This document shows positions 1 through 7,459 of a stretch of DNA of 64,000 nt, piece by piece (within the stretch, counting starts at the first letter, position 1; every line of letters begins with the position of its first letter). A program made the translations under genes and the position numbers. The notes under the pieces were generated by a model that ran no database searches, was not told the origin of the DNA, and was given only the letters and a program-made list of their open reading frames with translations. The stretch spans positions 186,001 through 250,000 of the forward strand of contig JACRMR010000012.1 in assembly GCA_016214895.1 (NCBI GenBank), given 5' to 3'. The stretch comes from a candidate division KSB1 bacterium (lineage in GTDB: Bacteria; Electryoneota; RPQS01).

Positions 1-2470
1 TGTTCATGACAAGGTCGCCGACGTTGCGAATCGTGAGCGACAAGTTTACCGTCTCATTCGGCTCCAACAGCCCATCGCCGTCGCCGCCGGAGATCGTCTT
101 GCTGTTGAAGATCGCAATCCCCGCCTCGCCCTCGATCACAAACGAACTGTAGGTAACCTGGCCACTGGCCGTCACCTGCAACGTGAACAGCAGGCGGTGA
201 GCGTCGATCAGGAGCGGAGCGACCTGCACGCGAAAAGGTGTGGAAATCGCGGAGTCGCCGGGGGCGATATTGGCATAGCCCTGGGTCGAACTCACGATGT
301 TGACGTTGGGATCCGCTGACGTCAGCACTGCCGAGACGTCGGTGCCGATTGCGGACGTGCCGAAGTTCCTGAGATAGATCGCCAAGTCGATGAGTTCGCC
401 CGGATTCAACATACCGTCCGCGTTACCCGATGTGCCACCGGCATTGTCGTCGTCCAGCGAGAAGCTGGCCAGCGACACCATCTGCGCGGCAGAGACACAC
501 TGAATATCGGCGAACACGGGCTTGTGATTCCGCTTGGAAACCGTGAGCGTCATGTTGCCGGGCGTATTCACTGTGACGGGAACATCGATGAAGCCGCCGG
601 CATCCGTGAGCATGCGCGAGTAAGTCTCGTTTCCTTTCCAGAGCACGACGAGCGCATCGGAGATGGGCTCACCGGTCGTCGCATCTGTCACCTGCGGTCG
701 TACGCGACGGGAACCCACGTTCACCGTTTGCGGATAGGAGACGTTCATGACCGTCGGAGTGCGCGTCCACATCGAAAGCGCCGGCTCACCAATCAGGTTG
801 TTCCAGTATATGAAGTTCAGCGCGTAACTGTCCGAAGGGAACGAAGTAACTAACTGTGCTTTGGCGCCCGCCAGCGCATTGCCGATATGTTCGACGGCAA
901 GATTGCAGATGTTGTACACCAGTCCGCCGGCGACCGTGTTGTTGTACTGCACGTGAGTACCCCACGTCGCCGTGCCGATACCGCAGACGGCACCCTTCGG
1001 ATTGGAAGAAGTCCCCGCAAAGAACCAGGACTCGTTCAGTCCTTCATCATTGTCGAAGTCGCCCGAGCCGCAGGTGATTGCCAGACACAGCGGCAGTTTG
1101 AAGCCATTGTTCGTGCCATTCGGCGAGTTGGAGTTCATTTCGCCGACGACCGTACCCCGCCACAGGAAGAAAGCGATTCCCTCGTTGAAGCGCTGGGCGA
1201 TCAGTGTGGGGTTTACCGGACCTTGATGAGTGGCGAAGTAAACCGTGTCCTTTTCCGTGGCCGTGTAGAATTCCTGACGGGCCCAGGCCATCAGGATGCG
1301 ATTGGAAGAGAAGCCACCGGAGACGCCCGCGTACAGAAACGCGCGACGGAACCAGCCGGTATCCGCCATATAGGGATCGGACTCGTAGCTGCGGATCTTT
1401 GCCCAGGCCGTCGCGAACTGACCGGCGTTGCGCCCGGAGATGCGGCCGATGCCGACGTCTTCGATATGGTCGCCGCCGGCGACTGCGGCGAACGGATGAT
1501 CGTAGTTTCCGCCGCCGGTGGGCATCCCAAACGTGCTCTGATCCTCCGGATCACCGATGATGCAGACGAACTCGAGCGGCGGATCAAACGCGGCGTAAGC
1601 CTGCTGCACGGCCGTCGCCATCTGGCCGGCGCTCCAGCTTGTGCGGCGATCAATGACCACATCGTAACCCAACCGCTTCTTCAGCGTCGCCAGCGAATCG
1701 GCCCAGCCGTTGACGGTCGCGTGGTCCTTGCAGAGAATCAGATACGATCCGGGGTTGACCGTGATATCATCCAACTCGCTTTCATCGAGATTCACGATCA
1801 TGTTCCGGTACATCGAGGCAAAGTTGCCCGAAGGGCGCCGCGGATTCAACAGCTCACTCTCGCCCGGCGTGTTGTTCGGCACCAGCTCCGCGTTGAGGTT
1901 CGTGTAAAGCCGCGCTTCGTGGCGAACCGGATTCACTTGGACCGGGAACAACGTGACGCGCACGACGCGAAAATCGCGGAAGATCATCGGTTCGCTGACG
2001 ATCACCGGTTGAGCCGGATACCAGGCATCGGCACCATAGATGCCCGGGTCCTGATGCGAGAGCGAAGCGAAGCCCTCACCGCGTGTGTCCATGGCCATCG
2101 GATTGACATCGGCCAACACGGTAAAGTCGGCGGCGAGCACATTCAGGTCAACCGATCCCGTATTCGGGATGCGATAGAGCCGGGAAATCTGCGGAACGGT
2201 CGGCGCGCCGTCAACGTAATACAGCTCCTCCCCGGCCATGGCAAACGCCTGCTGCGACTCAAAATTCAGCAGCGTGTCCATGATCAGCACCTCAGGCTGG
2301 GTAAGCTGAATCACCGTTCCACCCAGCGGCGCGTTCGTCACCGTCAGGGCGGCATTCTGGCGGCCAAAATCCAGACTGCCCGGAATCCGGACGTCCTCGG
2401 TTGAAAACGACGCTCCCGCCAGGGTCAACATGGCGAGGAGTGGAAGCATTATTCCGCGAAATGCGCTCAT
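1..2470 (-). CDS. Gingipain-like peptidase family C25 protein, secreted (3' end beyond window)
   Basis: This is an open frame of about 823 codons running off the left edge. It starts at ATG 2468-2470, with AAGGA about 8 bases upstream. The N-terminus reads MSAFRGIMLPLLAMLTLAGA, a signal peptide. A propeptide-like region follows, then a C25 domain (about residues 240-560) with GDPEDQ, HPFAAVAGGDH and the catalytic-Cys segment LAITCGSGDF (Cys about residue 467). After it come Ig/CARDB-like beta domains (DNAGGTSGNADGMLNPGE type). C25 proteases are caspase-like secreted peptidases, usually type IX secretion cargo; the expected C-terminal sorting domain would lie outside the window. The segment where the family has GHG with the catalytic His reads LWRGTVVGEM here, so activity is uncertain. 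Confidence 0.85.
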   Translation of the reverse strand, partial: MSAFRGIMLPLLAMLTLAGASFSTEDVRIPGSLDFGRQNAALTVTNAPLGGTVIQLTQPEVLIMDTLLNFESQQAFAMAGEELYYVDGAPTVPQISRLYRIPNTGSVDLNVLAADFTVLADVNPMAMDTRGEGFASLSHQDPGIYGADAWYPAQPVIVSEPMIFRDFRVVRVTLFPVQVNPVRHEARLYTNLNAELVPNNTPGESELLNPRRPSGNFASMYRNMIVNLDESELDDITVNPGSYLILCKDHATVNGWADSLATLKKRLGYDVVIDRRTSWSAGQMATAVQQAYAAFDPPLEFVCIIGDPEDQSTFGMPTGGGNYDHPFAAVAGGDHIEDVGIGRISGRNAGQFATAWAKIRSYESDPYMADTGWFRRAFLYAGVSGGFSSNRILMAWARQEFYTATEKDTVYFATHQGPVNPTLIAQRFNEGIAFFLWRGTVVGEMNSNSPNGTNNGFKLPLCLAITCGSGDFDNDEGLNESWFFAGTSSNPKGAVCGIGTATWGTHVQYNNTVAGGLVYNICNLAVEHIGNALAGAKAQLVTSFPSDSYALNFIYWNNLIGEPALSMWTRTPTVMNVSYPQTVNVGSRRVRPQVTDATTGEPISDALVVLWKGNETYSRMLTDAGGFIDVPVTVNTPGNMTLTVSKRNHKPVFADIQCVSAAQMVSLASFSLDDDNAGGTSGNADGMLNPGELIDLAIYLRNFGTSAIGTDVSAVLTSADPNVNIVSSTQGYANIAPGDSAISTPFRVQVAPLLIDAHRLLFTLQVTASGQVTYSSFVIEGEAGIAIFNSKTISGGDGDGLLEPNETVNLSLTIRNVGDLVMN

Positions 2471-2910
2471 CTTCGGTTCCTTGGTGCTATTCCCTTGACC
2501 GGCCTACCTCTTGCCGGACATTCTCCGACTGACGAGGCGGAAAGTAACGATTTTTCCGTGTCGAGGCAATAGATACACCGGCCTGTCTGAATTTGCTCCG
2601 GATTGCCCGCAAAAAAATCGTGCTAACTTTGCACGACCAATAGATCCAAACCCGATCCGGTTTTCACGCTAAACTATGATATTACAAGTCCATAGAACAT
2701 CATCGCTAATTTACTGTTATGCCACGAGTTGCAGAATATTGCCTCGGGCCCTCGGCGGGTCAGCAACTCTATAGTCAATCCCATCTACCGTAGTTTAGAG
2801 CACCCGTGTTCGCGAGAGCGGCCGCATCATCGACCACGATAACCCCCGTGCGTCCGAGACTTCGAGATCGCGATGCTCTTGAGAACGAGCACTTCGCGCC
2901 GTATATTGTA
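2471..2910. other. Intergenic region without a gene
   Basis: This stretch of 440 bases separates the start of the C25 gene from the stop of the dehydrogenase gene. Frames are short and broken, and the central part is AT-rich compared with its neighbours. It must hold the promoter of the C25 gene, but I cannot point to a convincing -35/-10 pair. No repeat family of this window is present. Confidence 0.6.
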
Positions 2911-3666
2911 CTATATCCAGAGGCCGCCGTGCACGTTCAAGACCGAGCCGGTGACATAGGAGGCCTGGTCTGACACGAGGTAGAGGACACCGTCGGCGAT
3001 GTTCGCCGGGGTTCCGACTCGTCCGAGCGGAACCTCATGCGGCATCCACTCGCGCATCCGCGGAGTCATGGAGTCGTTTTCGACAAACCCCGGGTTGATA
3101 ACATTGACCCGGATTCCCTTGGCGGCCAAGTCGCGAGCCAGAGTCAGGGCGAGGATTACGACCCCGGTCTTGGCAATCGAGTACGCCGGAGACTCGCTTT
3201 GAGAGCCGACGCGCTCGGCGTTCGGCGCGCCGATGAAAACCAGCGAGCCCCCGGATTCGCTGCGGCTCATCAGCTCCACGGCCGCTTTGCTGACCAGAAA
3301 CGCGCTCGTGAGGTTTCCGTCCAGCATTGCGCGCCATTCCGCCAAGGTGGTTTGCAGAATGCGTTTGACCAGAAATGGTCCGGCGTTGTTCACCACGATG
3401 TTGAGGCGACCGAACTCACTCTGCACGTCACGGAACATCGCCGCGACCTGAACCTCGTCCGAGACATCGGCGCGCAAGGCGACGGCCTTGCGGCCCATGC
3501 CGTTGATCCAATTCACGACTTCCTGCGCTGTGTCTTCGCGCTCGAGGTAGTTGATTGCGACGTCACAACCGGCTTGGGCGAGCTTTAGCGCCACACCGCG
3601 GCCAATCCCCCGCGCACCCCCGGTCACCAATGCAACCTTGCCCTGCAATTCTTCGTAAACCTGCAT
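2911..3666 (-). CDS. SDR-family oxidoreductase, FabG-like
   Basis: The product of 251 residues has the full classical short-chain dehydrogenase layout: NAD(P)-binding TGGARGIG (15-22), NNAG (93-96), the YSIAK active-site pair (Tyr162, Lys166) and the NPG motif after strand 6. Members reduce or oxidise keto/hydroxyl groups, FabG working on 3-oxoacyl-ACP. The catalytic Ser expected about 13 residues before Tyr is not where it should be: the segment reads FIGAPNAERVGSQ, with Ala at the aligned place, so substrate and even activity are open. It stands alone and is divergently oriented to the secreted esterase-like gene. ATG start at 3666. Confidence 0.8.
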   Translation of the reverse strand: MQVYEELQGKVALVTGGARGIGRGVALKLAQAGCDVAINYLEREDTAQEVVNWINGMGRKAVALRADVSDEVQVAAMFRDVQSEFGRLNIVVNNAGPFLVKRILQTTLAEWRAMLDGNLTSAFLVSKAAVELMSRSESGGSLVFIGAPNAERVGSQSESPAYSIAKTGVVILALTLARDLAAKGIRVNVINPGFVENDSMTPRMREWMPHEVPLGRVGTPANIADGVLYLVSDQASYVTGSVLNVHGGLWI

Positions 3667-3723
3667 AGCGTGAATGGCTCCTAATTCCCGACATTACAGA
3701 AACTCATGGCCCTGGAGGACCGT

Positions 3724-5367
3724 ATGAAACCGCTGACTTGGTTCCGGCTCGCGTTCGTGCTGCCGGTGTTGATCGGCTGTGCAGCTATCGAATCCGCATC
3801 GGCACAAACCGTCATCGACACCGCGTGGGCCGTGCCTCCGGATGGCGGAATGGACTCCGTCTGGATTCAATTGCCCGCCGGTTACGATCCCGCGCGCCCG
3901 CCCGCGATTTTGATCTGGTGGCATCAGCTCGGGGCGCGTCCGTGGGAAATGCGGGACTACACGGCCTTCGACTCCGTCGCCAATGCGCGTGGCTGGATCG
4001 CCGCGACATCGTACGGACCGCATGACCGCCATTGGAATACCCGACGCGCGCAGCATTTCGTCAACACCATGCTCAGCTATCTCACGGCCTACCATCCGTT
4101 CGCCCTGGATTCGATCTACATGATCGGCGGGTCCATGGGATCGGCGGCCGGACAAATCTGGCATAGCAACAACTGCGGTTCGCACGACTTCCTGATCGCC
4201 GCGACCGCGGGTGGCTCGCAGATCATCGACACCGAACGCCGCCAGATCGAGTATCTCGAAACCGAGCCGACCGACACGAATCGCTCGATGCGCGCGGCCT
4301 TTGGTGGACTGCCGTGCCATCCCGACGAATGTCAGAGCTTTGACAGCACAGAGACGCCGGGGCAGTTTCGCTTCGAAAACCTGCCGTGCGCCGCACCGCG
4401 CTGCGACAGCATCGGCTTCGAGTACCACCGCTACTCGGCAGTCTATCTGACTGACACCACGAAGTCCATGCACTTCAACTGCGCGTATCTGCCCGTGTAC
4501 AACACGTGGGGCGGCGATGACCTGGAGCGTGATCGCTACGGGGAAGCGGCTCAGCTCTACGCGACCTTGCGCGCCGGGTTTCCCGCTCCCACGCGAACCT
4601 TCGAGGCCAGCGCTCCGGGACACGGTTTCGGAATCATGAACGTCGGCGACATCGCCGACTGGCTGTCGCAGTTTGCCGCCAACCCGCAACCGGACACGCT
4701 CTCCCTCACCGCCGATGAAGACGACGAGTACTACTGGATGCGCGCGTCGGTGAGCAGACCGTACGTGTTCGGTCGCTGGGGCGCGGAGCGGAGCATCAGT
4801 GATCGCATCCTGAACCTTGAACTGCTCCGCAATCTCGACACGATCGGCGTGGACATCGAGCCTTTCCAGCTCGGCGTCGCCGAGCACCTGCACGGGGTGT
4901 GGACGCAACGTGATCCGCTGATCAGCTCGACCGTCGTCATGCTCTACCCGCTTGGCGAAGTCGGCAACGTACAGACGCCGGGCGGAACCCCGGATTATCA
5001 TTACGATCAGGCCGCGCTGACGCTGTACGTCACGTTGAGCGCGGACAGCATCTACGACTTGACCGTGAGCGGCGCGGCGGCGGTGTCGAGACGGCCGGTC
5101 GTCGTCCCCGACGCGCCACGGTTGACGCAGGCCTTTCCCAATCCATTCAATTCACGTGTGACATTGACTATCGAGAGTCCGATATCATTTGTCGCGGACC
5201 TCGATGTCTATTCCATTATGGGTCAACGAGCAAAGACTGTTCCCGTACAAGTGAGAGCCGGCGCATCGACCGTGACTTTCGACACGGCTGAGATTGCCAG
5301 CGGAACCTATTTCGTCACCCTGCGCGACTATCACACGACGCCGCTTAAGATCGTGCTGCTCAAATAG
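3724..5367 (+). CDS. Secreted alpha/beta-hydrolase (esterase/PHB-depolymerase-like) with type IX sorting domain
   Basis: I start at ATG 3724 because GGAGGA (3714-3719) precedes it and the protein then opens with MKPLTWFRLAFVLPVLIGCA, a signal peptide. Cleavage could follow ASAQ; LIGC also resembles a lipobox. The product has 547 residues. The N-terminal half is an alpha/beta hydrolase resembling LpqC/polyhydroxybutyrate depolymerase esterases, with the nucleophile motif GGSMG (Ser about 137) and an oxyanion-type WWHQLG segment. The last 80 residues begin with AFPNPFN and end in IVLLK, a type IX secretion C-terminal domain, so the enzyme is probably exported to the cell surface or medium. The substrate cannot be told. 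Confidence 0.8.
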   Translation: MKPLTWFRLAFVLPVLIGCAAIESASAQTVIDTAWAVPPDGGMDSVWIQLPAGYDPARPPAILIWWHQLGARPWEMRDYTAFDSVANARGWIAATSYGPHDRHWNTRRAQHFVNTMLSYLTAYHPFALDSIYMIGGSMGSAAGQIWHSNNCGSHDFLIAATAGGSQIIDTERRQIEYLETEPTDTNRSMRAAFGGLPCHPDECQSFDSTETPGQFRFENLPCAAPRCDSIGFEYHRYSAVYLTDTTKSMHFNCAYLPVYNTWGGDDLERDRYGEAAQLYATLRAGFPAPTRTFEASAPGHGFGIMNVGDIADWLSQFAANPQPDTLSLTADEDDEYYWMRASVSRPYVFGRWGAERSISDRILNLELLRNLDTIGVDIEPFQLGVAEHLHGVWTQRDPLISSTVVMLYPLGEVGNVQTPGGTPDYHYDQAALTLYVTLSADSIYDLTVSGAAAVSRRPVVVPDAPRLTQAFPNPFNSRVTLTIESPISFVADLDVYSIMGQRAKTVPVQVRAGASTVTFDTAEIASGTYFVTLRDYHTTPLKIVLLK

Positions 5368-5382
5368 CGGAGATTCGCCCGG

Positions 5383-5781
5383 TCAAGTGCTTGAAGCCGA
5401 CGGTTCGCCGCCGGCTTCTTGCTTGCCCGCTTTCGCGCCGCGGCGAATCTTCGTCAGCTTCTCCACCATCTCGGGGATCCCGTCGATCACCCAGTCCCAC
5501 CGCGAACTCTGGGGCGTCAGCATCATGGCCCGGCCGTCCTCAATGATCAGAAAGCCGACCGGCGATATTGAGAGCCCGCCGCCACCGCCGCCGCTGGACT
5601 TGCCATCAGGCTTGCTCAGCGGACCCGTGCCGGCGCCAAAGCCCAGCGAAACTTTCATCACCGGCAGAATCGTCATCGAGCCCGCCTGCACCGGTTCACC
5701 CACAATCGTCTTGGTTGAAAGAATCTCTTTGAGATTCTTCATCAACGTGTCCAGGATCTCAGTTGCCGTCGAATCGCTCAT
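5383..5781 (-). CDS. GerW family protein (YtfJ-like)
   Basis: The product has 132 residues and matches the GerW/YtfJ family from end to end: TIVGEPVQAGSMTILPV, a GFGAG turn, a glycine stretch (GGGGGGLSISPVGF) and a charged tail. In Bacillus, YtfJ/GerW is a spore germination protein, but homologues are widespread in non-sporulating phyla and their role there is unknown. The start overlaps the stop of the upstream DUF2953 gene by ATGA (5778-5781), so the two are translationally coupled; in Bacillus the same partner, ytfI, is next door. Last gene of a three-gene operon. Confidence 0.85.
   Translation of the reverse strand: MSDSTATEILDTLMKNLKEILSTKTIVGEPVQAGSMTILPVMKVSLGFGAGTGPLSKPDGKSSGGGGGGLSISPVGFLIIEDGRAMMLTPQSSRWDWVIDGIPEMVEKLTKIRRGAKAGKQEAGGEPSASST
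5393..5418 (+). terminator. Possible weak terminator hairpin between convergent genes
   Basis: GAAGCCG (5393-5399) can pair with CGGCTTC (5412-5418), followed by a pyrimidine-rich stretch. It sits just after the secreted esterase stop and overlaps the 3' end of the opposing GerW-family gene. There is no clean T-run. Confidence 0.3.
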
Positions 5782-6377
5782 CGGGATTCCTCCTTCAATT
5801 TTCCGCCCTTGCGAGTCCAGAGCGCGTACATCCGCCGCACCGGGATCATGGACAGCAAACGCACGCTCGAAATCGTCAGCCGCAGCGGAATCACGGTCAC
5901 GTCCACCCTGAAATCAGCGCGCGGTCGATCCGCCGTAAAGTCCGCGGTGAGACTTGTGGCAAGCGAAAACGGCAGCGCGCTTACCCCCGCCAACGCCAGA
6001 CCATACGCCATTCCCGTCAACGCCGGGTCGGGCGTGGCAACCGTCACGTCGAGCCGTCGGATGCGAATGCGCACACAGCGAAACTGGCGCTGCACTGCCC
6101 GATAGAGGTTGCGCCACTCGACGTCACGGGCGAGGGAGATCCAATCCGCGAATTCATCCCACATCACCTGCGGACCCGACTCGGGCGAGTCCGCCGGCTC
6201 GTCCCGCAGCGCCGGCGACGCCGCGCCCGATCGCCTGAGCGTGCGCGGCAGCGGAACGCGCACGCCCGCCACAATCAGACGCGCCGACCGCAACCCCGCC
6301 ACCTGCGAAAACTGGATTCCCCAAGGCAGCAGCGAAACGATCAACAGCGCGAGCAGGAGTGCACCGAGCCAGATCAT
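5778..6377 (-). CDS. DUF2953 (YtfI-like) membrane-anchored protein
   Basis: This 199-residue protein has one N-terminal membrane helix (MIWLGALLLALLIVSLLPWG) followed by a basic soluble part ending in VRRMYALWTRKGGK. Length, layout and position next to the GerW-family gene match the YtfI/DUF2953 family of Bacillus, whose biochemical role is unknown. It overlaps the upstream M42 peptidase gene and the downstream gerW gene, each by ATGA, which makes a shared transcript nearly certain. The family assignment rests more on context than on sharp motifs. Confidence 0.65.
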   Translation of the reverse strand: MIWLGALLLALLIVSLLPWGIQFSQVAGLRSARLIVAGVRVPLPRTLRRSGAASPALRDEPADSPESGPQVMWDEFADWISLARDVEWRNLYRAVQRQFRCVRIRIRRLDVTVATPDPALTGMAYGLALAGVSALPFSLATSLTADFTADRPRADFRVDVTVIPLRLTISSVRLLSMIPVRRMYALWTRKGGKLKEESR

Positions 6378-7450
6378 TCCAGAAGCGTGTGCGCGCTGCG
6401 CACCATCTCCTCAAGCAGCGCGAGGGAGTGCTCGAAGTCCGGCCAATAGAGTGTGGTGTTCGGCGAGTGAATGTAACGGCAGGGAACTGCCAGTACACCC
6501 GTCAGCACGCCCGCGCGTGACAGGTGAATCGACCCCGCGTTTGTGCCGCCGTAGATCGGCATCTTGACCTGATACGGAACCTTGGCTCGCTCGGCACATG
6601 CCATCTGGAAATCGGACATTTTGCGCGGCACAATGATGCTGTTATCAATCACGGAGATCACCGGGCCGTTGCGCGCCGCACAGGGCCGCTTTTCCGCGGG
6701 AACACCGGGGAAATCCGAACCAATCGTGCCCTCGAGCGCGATGGCGAGCTCCGGATCAATCGTGTACGCCGCGACCCGCGCACCGCGCAGCCCCACCTCC
6801 TCGGATGTGGCGAAACTCGCGTACAGCGTCAGCGTGGTCTGCACTCGGCCCTCCGCCAGCGCCTGCAACAGAAGAATCAACAGGGCGCATCCCGCACGAT
6901 CATCGAAGGCCTTGCCCATCACGTGGTTCGGCGCGAATTCGAAATAGGGATACTCAATAACGCCGGGATCGCCGACGCGCGCACCCAGCGCCGCGGCTTC
7001 CGCCGCGGAGGTCGCGCCGATATCGATGAAGTAGTCCTCGGCCTTGATCGTCTTCTGCTTACTGTCATCCGACAGGACATGCGGCGGGGCCATGCCGATC
7101 ACGCCGTGATAAAATCCGCCGTCGCGACCTTTCAACTTCACGCGGTGCGCGGGAAAGATGCGATCATCCCAGCCGCCGATCTTCGCAAACCGCAGAAAGC
7201 CGTGCTCGTCAATGTAGCGAACCATCACGCCGATTTCGTCCGTGTGCGCATCCAGCATCAGCTTGCGCGGACTCGATCCCTGCTTCACGGCAATCAAGTT
7301 GCCGATCGCATCAACATGAAATTCATCGACGAGCGGCTTGATCTGCTCAATGATGTACGCGCGAACGTCGTCCTCGTGACCCGAGGGTCCGAACGCTTCG
7401 CTCAGGTTGCGCAGGAGTTCCTGCGCCGTCGGAAAATGCTGCTTCGGCAT
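6374..7450 (-). CDS. M42 family metallopeptidase (aminopeptidase/cellulase M-like)
   Basis: The product of 358 residues carries the M42 zinc site: DAHTDEIG (His69, Asp71), KAFDDRAG (Asp183), SEEVGLRGA (Glu217, Glu218) and the late histidine in RYIHSPNT. M42 enzymes are large cytosolic tetrahedral (TET) aminopeptidases that trim oligopeptides to amino acids. It is the first gene of the operon with DUF2953 and GerW (ATGA overlap at 6374-6377). The start is ATG at 7450, ten bases after the stop of the repeat protein gene upstream, so the operon may extend further. Confidence 0.9.
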   Translation of the reverse strand: MPKQHFPTAQELLRNLSEAFGPSGHEDDVRAYIIEQIKPLVDEFHVDAIGNLIAVKQGSSPRKLMLDAHTDEIGVMVRYIDEHGFLRFAKIGGWDDRIFPAHRVKLKGRDGGFYHGVIGMAPPHVLSDDSKQKTIKAEDYFIDIGATSAAEAAALGARVGDPGVIEYPYFEFAPNHVMGKAFDDRAGCALLILLLQALAEGRVQTTLTLYASFATSEEVGLRGARVAAYTIDPELAIALEGTIGSDFPGVPAEKRPCAARNGPVISVIDNSIIVPRKMSDFQMACAERAKVPYQVKMPIYGGTNAGSIHLSRAGVLTGVLAVPCRYIHSPNTTLYWPDFEHSLALLEEMVRSAHTLLE

Positions 7451-7459
7451 CGCTTGTGA

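Noticed and set aside
887-2404. Long plus-strand frame opposite the C25 gene
   Set aside because: It is antisense to a gene with signal peptide and clear family motifs; its translation is basic and low in hydrophobic residues, as expected of a shadow in GC-rich DNA.
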